Of a stretch of 64,000 nt of DNA, positions 17,711 through 26,748 are shown in pieces. Position numbers and translations under genes: made by a program. This DNA comes from Ga0077555 sp963741565 (GTDB lineage Bacteria; Pseudomonadota; Alphaproteobacteria; Rhizobiales; Hyphomicrobiaceae): NCBI GenBank assembly GCA_963741565.1, contig CAVUIK010000002.1, positions 282,658-346,657 on the forward strand. Reading direction: 5' to 3'. Every line of letters begins with the position of its first letter. The first letter of the stretch is position 1. The notes under the pieces are model-generated. The model was not told the DNA's origin and searched no databases. It worked only from the letters and a program-made list of their open reading frames with translations.

Positions 17711-19198
17711 ATGAGTACCGCCATCACAGCCGACGGCCACGCGCCCGCGCCACGACGTGACTCTGGCCCCGCGGTCAGTCCTCGGTTGACCGGGCCGGCA
17801 GCGGCCGACGTAGCCGACAAGGCTGCGACCAGTGTCAGCTTGATTGCCGATGACGCGGACAAGCGCGAGAAGTTCATTCCGCTGACGCGGCAAGCGCTGA
17901 TGGAGCGGCTCACCCGCCCTCACAGCTGGCCCGCCGGCCAGGAGCAGGACGCGCGCCGTTTCTTCCGCTACCTCGACTACTGGCGCCAGCAGAGCTACGG
18001 GGCAAAGCTGCTGGACCTCGAGCAGTCCTATGAGCCGTTCAGTCCCGACAGCGACCTGCTGATCACACGTAAGTTCGCCGACGCTGAGAAAATGCACTTG
18101 CAGCGCCATCTGGTCGATGGGGTCTGCCAACTGCTCGTGCAGGCCAACTACACGCGCGTCGATCCAAAAAACATCTCGTTGATCATGACGAAAGAGAGCC
18201 ATTACGGGCTCGATCTCCACGTCGACATGTCGGCGTTCGATGAGCTGGCGATTTATTACCGCGGCGCGACGATGCGCACGGGGACCAGGCGCAACGTCAA
18301 AAAACTCTATCTCAAGAAGGAAGAGTTCCAATTCCCGATCTTCCAGCGCCTGTGCATTCTGTTCAAGCTGAAGCCGGAAGAAGCGCGCATTCGCGAGATC
18401 ATGGCGGCAGCACGGTGCGAGCGCGACGAGGCGGAGAAGATCGTCAAGAAGGCGCGCGGCGAGATCTCCGATCAAATCAAACCTGACTTCGTCTACATGA
18501 AGCTGTTCAAGAACATCCCGCAAACTGATATCGAAATGGTGTTCCCGAACACCAAGATCCGCTTTCGGATGTTCGACAAGATCAAGCTCGGCGTGACGGC
18601 GGGCGGCGGCCTCGGCATGGGCGTTGTCGGCACGGCGGGCAAGATCGCGGTCGCGACCAATCCGATCGCGCTTGCGGGCGCGATGTTGGGCCTAGGCGGG
18701 ATCGCGGTCCGGCAGGGCATGAACTTCATGAATCAGCGCAATCGATACATGGTGACGATGGCGCAGAACCTCTATTTCCATTCGCTCGGCGATAACCGGG
18801 GGGTGATGTCCCAGATCGCGGAGCGAGCTGCCGAGGAAGATCTCAAGGAGGAGATGCTGCTCTACAGCGTGCTCGCCAAGGAGCGCGTCAACCGGCGCGA
18901 GCTGAAGGACGTCGATCAGGCGATCGAGCAGTACCTGCTCAACACCTTCGGGCTCAGCCTGAATTTCGATCTCGATGACGCCCTTACGCGCCTGAAGCGC
19001 GACGGTATCGTGACAGAGCGACCGGATGGCGCGTTGGAGGCGCTGAGTCCGGCAATGGCGGCAGCGCATATTGACGAGCTATGGGACCAGTTCCTCGACG
19101 ACTTGCCGGACCAGACCAGACATGAAGGCGTCGAGTTCGATATCGACGACGACAACGCAGAGGATCCCAATGCCGGGGTGCGGGATGGCGCCGCGTGA
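17711..19198 (+). CDS. DUF3754 (TMEM143-like) membrane protein
   Basis: A 495-residue protein starting at ATG 17711 after GGGGAG. The segments KKLYLKKEEFQFPIFQRL, DFVYMKLFKNIPQTDIEMVF and PNTKIRFRMFDKIKLG are typical of DUF3754, the family that includes human TMEM143. A Gly/Ala-rich hydrophobic stretch (about residues 295-340) is the likely membrane segment. The N-terminal 50 residues are low-complexity and the C-terminus is acidic. Function is unknown. It is followed after 40 bp by prmA on the same strand. Confidence 0.75.
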   Translation: MSTAITADGHAPAPRRDSGPAVSPRLTGPAAADVADKAATSVSLIADDADKREKFIPLTRQALMERLTRPHSWPAGQEQDARRFFRYLDYWRQQSYGAKLLDLEQSYEPFSPDSDLLITRKFADAEKMHLQRHLVDGVCQLLVQANYTRVDPKNISLIMTKESHYGLDLHVDMSAFDELAIYYRGATMRTGTRRNVKKLYLKKEEFQFPIFQRLCILFKLKPEEARIREIMAAARCERDEAEKIVKKARGEISDQIKPDFVYMKLFKNIPQTDIEMVFPNTKIRFRMFDKIKLGVTAGGGLGMGVVGTAGKIAVATNPIALAGAMLGLGGIAVRQGMNFMNQRNRYMVTMAQNLYFHSLGDNRGVMSQIAERAAEEDLKEEMLLYSVLAKERVNRRELKDVDQAIEQYLLNTFGLSLNFDLDDALTRLKRDGIVTERPDGALEALSPAMAAAHIDELWDQFLDDLPDQTRHEGVEFDIDDDNAEDPNAGVRDGAA

Positions 19199-19238
19199 GC
19201 ACAGTTCACGTGTTGCGCCGGGAGCGATGATCTGATCG

Positions 19239-20123
19239 ATGGCGCTGCAAAGACTTTCGATCGAGCTGCAGGACCTTGGGCGCGCTCGGCAAATCGCGGA
19301 TCTGCTGGGCGAGATCGGCGACCCGGCCGCGTCGGCGACGTCGATCTTCGAAGTGCCGGCGACGTGCGGATGGCGCGTGGATGCCTATTACGAGGCAGTG
19401 CCCGAAGTGGAGCTTCTGTCTGCGGCGTTAGGGCAGCAGTTCGGTGAGCCGTTGACCTTGGCGCTTGAGGCAGTGCCCGATGAAAACTGGGTCGCCATCT
19501 CGCAGGCGGCGCTGCCACCGGTGACGGCGGGCCGGTTTCTGGTGCATGGCAGTCATGACCGAGACCGCGTCGGCCGCCGGCTCAATGCGATCGAGATCGA
19601 TGCGGGCGAAGCGTTCGGGACAGCGCATCACGCGACGACTGAGGGCTGCCTCGAGGCCCTCGACCGGCTGGCGCGGACCTCGCGGCCGCGACGGGTGCTT
19701 GATCTCGGTTGTGGGTCTGGCGTGCTTGCCATAGCGGCCGTCCGGGCGTTGCCTGGAGCGGCGGTTATCGCCAGCGACATCGATCCCCTGGCGGTGGCTG
19801 TGGCACGCGGAAATCTGACCGCCAACCGTGCGCACACGCGCGTCAAGGCGGTGCGCGCGGCCAATCTGGCACACCCGGCGCTCAAGGCGGGGGGGCCCTA
19901 CGACCTGGTGCTCGCCAATATTCTGGCCGGTCCGCTGATCCAGCTGGCGCCGGGACTGCGCAGCGCCATCCGCCCGGGCGGCCGCGTGGTGCTTTCGGGT
20001 ATTCTCGACGAGCAGGCGCGAGAGGTCGCGGCGATCTATGCAGCCACGGGATTTCGGCTCGAGACCCGCCGCATCCTCAAGGGATGGGCGACGCTTGTCA
20101 TGAGGCGCGCCAGCCGCCGTTGA
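19239..20123 (+). CDS. prmA: Ribosomal protein L11 methyltransferase
   Basis: A 294-residue SAM-dependent methyltransferase that trimethylates L11. The SAM-binding motif I VLDLGCGSGVLAIAA, the acidic loop ASDIDPLAVAVARGN and the catalytic-pocket motif DLVLANILAGPL (NxLA) are all present. The N-terminal substrate-recognition domain is shorter and diverged, as in other alphaproteobacteria. ATG 19239 was chosen; a GGGAG lies about 14 nt upstream. Confidence 0.9.
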   Translation: MALQRLSIELQDLGRARQIADLLGEIGDPAASATSIFEVPATCGWRVDAYYEAVPEVELLSAALGQQFGEPLTLALEAVPDENWVAISQAALPPVTAGRFLVHGSHDRDRVGRRLNAIEIDAGEAFGTAHHATTEGCLEALDRLARTSRPRRVLDLGCGSGVLAIAAVRALPGAAVIASDIDPLAVAVARGNLTANRAHTRVKAVRAANLAHPALKAGGPYDLVLANILAGPLIQLAPGLRSAIRPGGRVVLSGILDEQAREVAAIYAATGFRLETRRILKGWATLVMRRASRR

Positions 20124-20142
20124 GACCGCCGGCGCAACCCCA

Positions 20143-20391
20143 TCAGTTCCGCCAGGCGCGCGGGGTGAACGGCTCGCAGGCGCGAACGCGCCCGATCTCA
20201 TCGTCTGCAACACCAATGTCGCGCAATAAATGGGCGTCGAGCTCGGAAAGATCGGCACGCATGCGCCGTTCTGCGGCGGCGCGACGCCAGCCGGCAATGA
20301 CGTTGGACAGATGGCCGCGAAGTGTGTCGGTGGCCGATGTGGCCGGGCCTTCGAGGCCAATGCCATTGGCAATCAGGGTGGAAGATTTCAT
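20143..20391 (-). CDS. Small DUF1127 (YjiS-like) protein
   Basis: 82 residues. A helical C-terminal segment ELDAHLLRDIGVADDEIGRV is the DUF1127 signature. Short DUF1127 proteins act in RNA turnover and phosphate and carbon responses in Agrobacterium, but this N-extended type is not characterised. A second DUF1127-like gene lies about 100 bp upstream on the same strand. Confidence 0.75.
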   Translation of the reverse strand: MKSSTLIANGIGLEGPATSATDTLRGHLSNVIAGWRRAAAERRMRADLSELDAHLLRDIGVADDEIGRVRACEPFTPRAWRN

Positions 20392-20494
20392 GTTATGCTT
20401 TCAACGTTGACCAGTCCCCCGCGAGCCGGAGCCGCGCGGAATCGAAAGGGCGAACGGCGGGAAGCCGTCCGCCCCGGCGAAAACGATCCTGGGA

Positions 20495-20731
20495 TTAGCG
20501 CCAGAAACTCGCTGGGATGGTGCCGGTGACCCGGATTTCCTCGATCTGGGCCGTGGAGAAGCCAAGTCCGGAAAGCTGGTCATTGGACATGCGGGCCAAG
20601 TGGTATTTGACGCGCTCTTTGCCTTGCCGCTCGCGTCCTTCGATCAGGCTCTGAACGAAGCTCTTGCGGGGGGTGGCATTGGTCGATGTTGCCGCGGTGC
20701 TGTGAACGTCGAAGGTTGTCGTGGTGCTCAT
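20495..20731 (-). CDS. Small DUF1127-like protein
   Basis: 78 residues starting at ATG 20731 after AGAGGG. The C-terminus YHLARMSNDQLSGLGFSTAQ is a diverged DUF1127-like helix-turn-helix; the N-terminus is Thr/Ser-rich and probably disordered. It is paired with 20143-20391 on the same strand. Function unknown. Confidence 0.6.
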   Translation of the reverse strand: MSTTTTFDVHSTAATSTNATPRKSFVQSLIEGRERQGKERVKYHLARMSNDQLSGLGFSTAQIEEIRVTGTIPASFWR

Positions 20732-20976
20732 GGTGCCCTCTACTCTTTGAGTTTCGAGGTTTCAGATCTGAGGTCGGTCCCTTTGGAATTCCGACCTCGC
20801 CACTACACTTAAGCGCTTCGTCGTATGGCCACCAGATTTCATGTTGCTATGCAGCAATGCACCACACGCATGGGAAGACGCTATGTCGCACAGTGTGTTA
20901 TCAAATATTCACAATTGGTGCGATGCAAAATCAATTGCATATTGTCCGGACATGCCGCGCCGCTTAGAACTGCAAT

Positions 20977-22794
20977 ATGTTCCAGGACTTCGCCGCCCCC
21001 GCTGACCCGTCGCTTGGCACGGAGCGGGCCCGCCAGCTTGGCCGGCTCGCGTCCGAGCTTGGACTCGCCGCCGTCATCGTACCCCGTGCCGACGAGCATA
21101 TGGGCGAGTACGTGCCGCCCTCTTCGGAACGCCTGAAATGGGTGACGGGGTTCACGGGCTCGGCCGGTCTCGCCATCGTCGGGCCGAAGCTCGCGGCGCT
21201 GTTTGTCGACGGCCGTTACACCTTGCAGGCCAGATCCCAGGTCGACACCGGGACCTTCGAGATCCACCAGATCCCTGAGACCAGCCCGGTCGAATGGCTG
21301 GCGGGGCGGCTCCAGGACAAGGCTATCGTCGGGTTTGATCCATGGCTGCATACGACGGCGTGGGTGACCTCGGCGCGCACGATCCTGGCGAAGCACGGGA
21401 TTGTGCTGAAGGCGCTGGCACGTAATCCGGTCGACCGGATCTGGGGGAGCGATCGGCCCTCGCTGCCGCTCGGTGCAGTCACCATTCAGCCGTTGGCCTA
21501 TGCGGGCCAGTCGGGCGAACAGAAGATCGGCGCGCTGCAGGCGACGCTGAAGGCGGAGCAGCAGGACGCGGTCATCCTGACGCTGCCGGATTCGATCGCC
21601 TGGTTGTTCAACGTGCGCGGCAGTGACGTGCAGCACAATCCGACGCCGCTGGCGTTCGCGATCGTGCATACCGGCGCCAAGCCCGAACTGTTCATCGACA
21701 AGCGCAAGCTCAAGGCCGACGTGAAAGCGCATCTGGCCGACGTCGCACGCTTGCGCGAGCCGGGCGAGTTGAAAGCGCGGGTGGCGGCGCTCAAGTCGGG
21801 CAATCGCCGGGTGCGGCTCGACGAGGCAACGGCGGCGCACTGGTTCCGCCGCGCACTCGGTGAAAAAAGCCAAATGGTGACTGGCGGTGGCGACCCCTGT
21901 ATTCTTCCGAAAGCCAGGAAAAACGCCGCCGAGATCAAGGGCGCGCGGGCGGCACATGAGCGTGACGGTGTCGCCATGGTGCGCTACCTCGCCTGGCTTG
22001 ATCGTGAAGCCCCTGCCGGCCGCCTGGACGAGATACGGGCCGTGCGCCAGCTTGAGACCTTCCGCGCCGACACGCAGGCTTTGCGCGAGATCAGTTTTGA
22101 TACGATCTCGGGCTCGGGGCCGAATGGCGCGATCGTGCATTACCGGGTGACGGAGGCGACGAATCGCAAGCTGCGCTCAGGCGAACTGTTCCTGGTGGAC
22201 AGCGGCGCGCAGTACCAGGACGGCACGACGGATATCACGCGGACAGTCGCCATCGGCCGTCCGACCGAGGAGATGCGAGAGCGCTTCACGCTGGTTCTCA
22301 AGGGGCACATCGCGATCGCGACCGCGCGGTTTCCGAAAGGCACGACCGGCGCGCATATCGATGCCTTTGCTCGCCGCGCCCTCTGGGATCATGGGCTTGA
22401 GTTCGATCATGGCACAGGGCACGGCGTCGGCAGCTATCTCTCGGTTCACGAGGGGCCGCAGTCGATCTCCAAGCGCGGGCACGTGGCGCTGGAGCCGGGC
22501 ATGATCGTCTCCAATGAGCCCGGTTATTACAAAACCGGCGCCTACGGCATTCGCATCGAGAACCTGGAACTCGTCACCGAACCGGCTGAGATCAAGGGCG
22601 GCGAGCGGCCGATGCTCGGCTTCGAGACGCTGACGCTGGTGCCGATGGACCGGCGGCTCGTGGCAGTGCCGTTGCTGTCGCCAGCCGAGCTGGCGTGGCT
22701 CAACGGCTATCATGCGCGGGTGAGGGCAAAGATCGGGCCGCACCTGGTTGGCGCGGATCGCGCCTGGCTCGAAGCCGCGACCGAGGCCTTGTAA
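20977..22794 (+). CDS. Xaa-Pro aminopeptidase (M24B family)
   Basis: A 605-residue metallopeptidase removing N-terminal residues before proline. Two creatinase-like N-terminal domains (WVTGFTGSAGLAIVG, VDGRYTLQARSQVDTG) precede the C-terminal pita-bread fold. Metal ligands are visible as LVDSGAQYQDGTTDITRT (two Asp), GTGHGVGSYLSVHEGP (His), MIVSNEPGYY (Glu) and IRIENLELV (Glu). The length fits the three-domain, eukaryotic-like aminopeptidase P1 type. It is divergent from the DUF1127 genes across an AT-rich promoter region (20740-20976) containing several CAATTG-like motifs. Confidence 0.92.
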   Translation: MFQDFAAPADPSLGTERARQLGRLASELGLAAVIVPRADEHMGEYVPPSSERLKWVTGFTGSAGLAIVGPKLAALFVDGRYTLQARSQVDTGTFEIHQIPETSPVEWLAGRLQDKAIVGFDPWLHTTAWVTSARTILAKHGIVLKALARNPVDRIWGSDRPSLPLGAVTIQPLAYAGQSGEQKIGALQATLKAEQQDAVILTLPDSIAWLFNVRGSDVQHNPTPLAFAIVHTGAKPELFIDKRKLKADVKAHLADVARLREPGELKARVAALKSGNRRVRLDEATAAHWFRRALGEKSQMVTGGGDPCILPKARKNAAEIKGARAAHERDGVAMVRYLAWLDREAPAGRLDEIRAVRQLETFRADTQALREISFDTISGSGPNGAIVHYRVTEATNRKLRSGELFLVDSGAQYQDGTTDITRTVAIGRPTEEMRERFTLVLKGHIAIATARFPKGTTGAHIDAFARRALWDHGLEFDHGTGHGVGSYLSVHEGPQSISKRGHVALEPGMIVSNEPGYYKTGAYGIRIENLELVTEPAEIKGGERPMLGFETLTLVPMDRRLVAVPLLSPAELAWLNGYHARVRAKIGPHLVGADRAWLEAATEAL

Positions 22795-22858
22795 GGCGCA
22801 CTCGGATGTCCAATGACCTTGCCGGCCTCTGAAGCCCGCTCAGTGCTGGAGGCGATGG

Positions 22859-22896
22859 CCGCGCCGGATGCGCCAGTGGGCATCCGAAGGCGCCTC
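22859..22896. repeat. Single dispersed copy of the GGATGC/GGCATCC hairpin repeat
   Basis: CGCGCCGGATGCGCCAGTGG followed by GCATCCGAAGGCGCC matches the 38-bp unit at 5084-5210, with only the loop changed. It abuts the stop of the minus-strand phosphate transporter gene, where it could act as a 3' hairpin. Confidence 0.75.
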
Positions 22897-23888
22897 TAAA
22901 AGAGCCGGTTCGCGATGACGGCGGCGACATAAGCGATGCAGGCGCAGACTGGGAAGGTGATGATCCAGGCCAGGAAAATGCGCTTCAGAACGCCCCAACG
23001 CACATCGGCGAAGCGGCGGGAGGCGCCGGCGCCGACGATGCACGACGTGATCGTGTGCGTGGTCGAGAGTGGGATGCCGAACAGCGAGGCGACAAAAATC
23101 GTCGAGGATGCCGACGCCTCTGCCGCAAAACCTTGCCACGAGACAATCCTGGTCATCTTCGTGCCGACGGTTTTGATGATCTTCCAGCCGCCCCAACTGG
23201 TGCCGAGGCCCATGGTGAGGGCGCAGATCAGCACCACCCAGAAGGGGATCTCGAACTTTGACGTGGCGCCGCCGAGCATCAGCGTCAACGCGAAAACGCC
23301 CATGAACTTTTGGCCGTCGTTGAGCCCGTGATTGAAGGCCATGAAGCCGGCCGAGGCGATCTGCAAACGGTCGAACAGATGTTTGGCGCGGCCCGGGCGC
23401 ATCTTGCCAGCGAGGTGGACGATGGCCTTGGCCAGGAAGATCGTTGCGAGGAAACCGAACGGCACCGCACAGGCCATGCCGATGAAGACCTTTGTCCAGC
23501 CGGACGCGAGCAACGCGCCCCAGCCGCCGCCTGCCAGGCCCGCGCCCGCCAGACCCGCGAGCAGGGAGTGTGACTTGGAGATCGGCAGTCCCGCATAGGC
23601 GGCAAAGCTTCCCCAGCCGATAATCGCGATCATGGCCGCGGTGATGGCCGGGAGCGTCAGGTACTGGCTTTCAACGATGCCTTTCCCGACAGTCGCGGCG
23701 ACGGCGGTGCCGGCCATGGCGCCGACCGTATTGAGAACAACGGCCATGGCAATGGCTGTGCGTGGCGCCATCACGCCTGTGGAGACGACGGTTGCTATCG
23801 CATTTGGCGCGTCCGTCCAGCCATTGATGAACTCGGCGATGAGAACAGCGGTGAGCGCAACGATCAGCCCCAGGGTGAGCCAGCTCAC
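22896..23888 (-). CDS. pit: PiT-family inorganic phosphate transporter
   Basis: A 330-residue inner-membrane protein with about ten hydrophobic segments. The two inverted PiT signatures are present: NGWTDAPNAIATVVST near the N-terminus and NHGLNDGQKFMGV near the middle, plus PLSTTHTITSCIVGAG. It imports metal-phosphate with protons. The start is GTG 23888, directly adjoining the stop of the DUF47 gene with no gap, so the two are translationally coupled. Confidence 0.9.
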   Translation of the reverse strand: MSWLTLGLIVALTAVLIAEFINGWTDAPNAIATVVSTGVMAPRTAIAMAVVLNTVGAMAGTAVAATVGKGIVESQYLTLPAITAAMIAIIGWGSFAAYAGLPISKSHSLLAGLAGAGLAGGGWGALLASGWTKVFIGMACAVPFGFLATIFLAKAIVHLAGKMRPGRAKHLFDRLQIASAGFMAFNHGLNDGQKFMGVFALTLMLGGATSKFEIPFWVVLICALTMGLGTSWGGWKIIKTVGTKMTRIVSWQGFAAEASASSTIFVASLFGIPLSTTHTITSCIVGAGASRRFADVRWGVLKRIFLAWIITFPVCACIAYVAAVIANRLF

Positions 23889-24557
23889 TCAAGCCTCCTT
23901 GCGAGCGAGCGACAGAACGAGCTTGCTGCAATGGTTGGCGTGGTCGGTCATCTCTTCGAGGAGCCGGTAGAGCTTCTCCCAGGCGATGAACTCGAGCCGG
24001 TTGGCGCCAGGCGGGCTGTATTCGGTGACGAGGCGGCGCTCGGCGCTCGATGCGATCTTGTCGGCAATCGCTTCGTCCTCGTCGATCCTTGTTGCGATGT
24101 CGCGCACGCGAGGCAGCGACATGCGGCTCTCGCCAAGCATGGCGACGATCTCGTGCAACCGACCCTGCATCCGCTCGCTGACGTCCATAAGTTCGAGAGC
24201 GTCCGGTTTCAGTTGTGAGAGGATCGGCTTGTAAATGTCGATGTGCATCGCGACCTTGCGCATGCCGTCGAGCACGTTGTCCAGCTCATCGGCGAGGCTC
24301 ATCGCATCCGAGATGTCGAACCGCATGATGAACGAGTTGTCGAGGATCTCGTGGATCTCATCGACGATCGCATCACCCTTGTGCTCGTAGTCGATGATGC
24401 CGGCCAGGTCCTGGCCGCTGGTTGCCTTGAAGTGATTGGCGCACTCGACCGATGTCTTAGCGAGCTGGGCCATCAGCGACGCAAACTTGTCATTGTGCGA
24501 TGGGCCGAAGAAATTTCCGACCGCGTCCCAGATCCCTGCCAAGCGACGATCCCCCAC
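23889..24557 (-). CDS. DUF47 / PhoU-like Pit accessory protein
   Basis: 222 residues, all helical, of the TIGR00153/DUF47 family usually encoded immediately upstream of pit and thought to modulate it. Acidic metal-binding motifs of the PhoU type are visible (DYEHKGDAIVDEIHE and DEDEAIADKI). The start is GTG 24557 with GAGGGAG 5 nt upstream. It ends exactly where pit begins. Confidence 0.88.
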   Translation of the reverse strand: MGDRRLAGIWDAVGNFFGPSHNDKFASLMAQLAKTSVECANHFKATSGQDLAGIIDYEHKGDAIVDEIHEILDNSFIMRFDISDAMSLADELDNVLDGMRKVAMHIDIYKPILSQLKPDALELMDVSERMQGRLHEIVAMLGESRMSLPRVRDIATRIDEDEAIADKIASSAERRLVTEYSPPGANRLEFIAWEKLYRLLEEMTDHANHCSKLVLSLARKEA

Positions 24558-24641
24558 AGGCTCCCTCTGAACTTGTGCTTTGCAATAGCGACGGGGCGAA
24601 TGCCATGCAAGCGCCTTGGTGACGGTTGGCGGCCGATCGCG

Positions 24642-25016
24642 TCAACGGGCGGCGAACTGACCCGGGCGACCGCTGGGCGCGTCGCTCACGGTGCATGCCG
24701 TCAGCGTTGGAATCCATGAGGTATTGTTGTCTGCCAGATCGCAGCGGGCGAGCATGGTGCCGAGATGGGTCGACATGCAAACCAGCTCGCCCAGCCGGAA
24801 CTGGCGACCATCGAAACGGCAGCGGCAGGGGATGACGCGACCGTCGCCATCGATCTTGCCATGGTAGGGCGAGGTTGGGTAGGCCGGTTGGTCGGCCGTC
24901 GGCATGGGAGGGCGCGGCAACGGCGTGGGACTGTCTGCGGTGGCCCAGGCAGGCCAAATCGCGGCGACGATGGCCGCCGCGAGCCCCAGCCGGATGATGG
25001 AAACTGACCCTGCCAT
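24642..25016 (-). CDS. Secreted cysteine-containing hypothetical protein
   Basis: 124 residues. A signal peptide (about residues 1-27, ending ATADS) is followed by a Pro-rich stretch and a compact core with five cysteines (CRCRFDGRQFRLGELVCMST, ARCDLADN, TACTVSD), probably disulfide-bonded in the periplasm. I recognise no named family. Confidence 0.65.
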   Translation of the reverse strand: MAGSVSIIRLGLAAAIVAAIWPAWATADSPTPLPRPPMPTADQPAYPTSPYHGKIDGDGRVIPCRCRFDGRQFRLGELVCMSTHLGTMLARCDLADNNTSWIPTLTACTVSDAPSGRPGQFAAR

Positions 25017-25233
25017 GCCCTCAGCCTATTCGAGTTCACGCGGTTCGTCTTCTAGGGACTGGTGCGTTGGGGGGCTGCGTCCATTACCAGCGTCCGTTCC
25101 GGAACCGCCTTTGCGTGGAATGGCTTGTTTCTCCGGCGCCGATTGAGTATACGACCGGCAATCCAGCCAGTCATGCGCTGATCGCGACCGCGTCTGCCGT
25201 GGCCGCCGCTGTGTTCGCCAACGAGGCAAGACC

Positions 25234-25458
25234 ATGAAGAAGACCGAAGATTTTCATCCGAATTACCACATGATCAAGGTCGTCATGACCGATGGGTCGA
25301 CGTTTGACACCTATTCGACCTACGGCAAGGAAGGTGACACCATCACCCTCGACATCGATCCGACGTCGCACCCGGCCTGGACCGGCGGCAACCAGCAGAT
25401 GCTGGATCGGGGCGGCCGCGTTTCGCGCTTCAAGAAGAAGTTCGAGGGCATGTTCTGA
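25234..25458 (+). CDS. rpmE: 50S ribosomal protein L31, Cys-less form
   Basis: 74 residues. HPNYHMIKVVMTDGSTF, GDTITLDIDPTSHPAWTGGN and the C-terminal RFKKKFEGMF are L31 signatures. The four zinc cysteines are absent, which is usual for this lineage. A strong terminator follows at 25486-25509. Confidence 0.95.
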   Translation: MKKTEDFHPNYHMIKVVMTDGSTFDTYSTYGKEGDTITLDIDPTSHPAWTGGNQQMLDRGGRVSRFKKKFEGMF

Positions 25459-25485
25459 TAGCCGGCGGCTCACGCCGAAACGAAA

Positions 25486-25509
25486 AACGGCCCGGGAAAC
25501 CGGGCCGTT
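25486..25509 (+). terminator. Terminator of rpmE
   Basis: AACGGCCCGG (25486-25495) and CCGGGCCGTT (25500-25509) form a perfect 10-bp stem with a GAAA tetraloop, followed by GTTGTTT. Confidence 0.85.
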
Positions 25510-25560
25510 GTTGTTTGTCGGAGCGCCTGCCGCCGCGGGGGCGGCGCAGTTGTCCAGAGG

Positions 25561-26091
25561 TCAGTGCCGGGTTCCCGCGAACGCTTCGGACAGGCGGTCG
25601 AGCTGCTGGGCGACCGGGTTTGGCACGGCATCATCAGCGATCCGCTCGGGATGCTCGAGCGCGCGGTCGAGCGACACGATGCGATCGTTCAACGAGAAGC
25701 TTGCCTCTATCAGGTCGCGCAAGCCTTTCGGCAACTCCGGGTAACCCTTCACGTGGCTCGGACGGCCAATCGTCGAAAGCTTGATCCGGCGGCGTTTGAC
25801 ACGCGCTTCCTCGGGGCTGATCTCGCCCGCTTTCAGGGCCCGGCGCACGAGCAGCCAGGATGCGATTTCAAGCAGGCGGGTCGTCAGGCGCATGCTCTCG
25901 GTCGCATAAACCAGAGCGAGTGCCGGATTGAGGCCCTTGGCCTCGCGGCGGCCAGGGCCGTCGAGATAGACCGCCGTCTCCTCAACGAGAGCCATGCCCT
26001 CCTTGAAGATATGATCGAACTGCTCGGATTTCGCGAACCGCTCGACGAACGAGACAGTCACATTGGTCTTGGAGATGACGCTACCCACCAT
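25561..26091 (-). CDS. rcdA: RcdA-family protein (DUF1465), regulator of CtrA degradation
   Basis: About 176 residues from ATG 26091 (MVGSVISKTNVTVSFVERF); an in-frame ATG at 26115 is possible. The segments SFVERFAKSEQFDHIFKEGM, MRLTTRLLEIASWLLVRRAL and NDRIVSLDRALE match DUF1465. In Caulobacter RcdA is an adaptor that delivers CtrA and other substrates to ClpXP during the cell cycle. Whether this protein acts the same way is inferred from family. Confidence 0.8.
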   Translation of the reverse strand: MVGSVISKTNVTVSFVERFAKSEQFDHIFKEGMALVEETAVYLDGPGRREAKGLNPALALVYATESMRLTTRLLEIASWLLVRRALKAGEISPEEARVKRRRIKLSTIGRPSHVKGYPELPKGLRDLIEASFSLNDRIVSLDRALEHPERIADDAVPNPVAQQLDRLSEAFAGTRH

Positions 26092-26431
26092 ACGCCTCAA
26101 GCTAACAACACGCATTGGCTCACTCGTACATCTCTCGATTGATCCTGCCAAGAGGATCGGCGAGAGAGGTTAAGGAACTCGTCCCAGAATGAGCACTTTT
26201 GATGGCGGTGTCCCCAAAAAAAATGAGCCGCACGAAGCGGCTCAAGAGTTAACAGGGAGGCGTCAAACAGAGTGGACAGGAGCCACTCGACATCCAGATG
26301 ACTGGATGCCCTAACACTAGCGCAGGGTGGTTAAGCGATCGTTAATGGCAAACGAGATGTTGAGGGCCGTCCCTTAACTCCGCATGCTCGGCTGCCTCAG
26401 CCGCGCCCGAGGCCCCGGGCTGTGCGACAGC
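26092..26431. other. Intergenic region between rcdA and the DUF1192 gene
   Basis: Apart from the minus-strand terminator at 26216-26244, I see only an AT-richer stretch (26245-26400) that should hold the rcdA promoter. No gene or repeat is supported. Confidence 0.5.
26216..26244 (-). terminator. Terminator downstream of the DUF1192 gene
   Basis: On the minus strand TGAGCCGC and GCGGCTCA pair around a 5-nt loop (plus coordinates 26224-26244) and are followed by eight T residues (26223-26216). Confidence 0.85.
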
Positions 26432-26620
26432 CTAGCTCTTGAAAATGCTGTCGGCGGCGGATTTTTGCGCCCGCTTGCCCGTCATTTCCGCTCTTGTGCG
26501 GCCAATCTCGGCGTCCAGCGCCTGGATGCGCGCCTCGAGTTCGGCAACTGACAGCGGCGTGAGGTCCTCGCCCACGGTGATCGTCGGCTTCGGCCTCGGC
26601 TTGAGTTCGTCCCAGTCCAT
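26432..26620 (-). CDS. DUF1192 small protein
   Basis: 62 residues starting at ATG 26620 after GGAGG. PLSVAELEARIQALDAEIGR is the DUF1192 signature: a short helical, coiled-coil-prone protein conserved in alphaproteobacteria and of unknown function. It is followed by the terminator at 26216-26244. Confidence 0.85.
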   Translation of the reverse strand: MDWDELKPRPKPTITVGEDLTPLSVAELEARIQALDAEIGRTRAEMTGKRAQKSAADSIFKS

Positions 26621-26748
26621 GGCTGCCTCCGCTTACCCTGCGTGTTGAACCAGTTCGCTGGAGCAAACTTCGCACGACTTGCGGCTTGTCTCAACGCCGC
26701 GCAGCGTGCTTGAAGCGTTGGACGCCATTCGACCGATCGGAGACGCCC

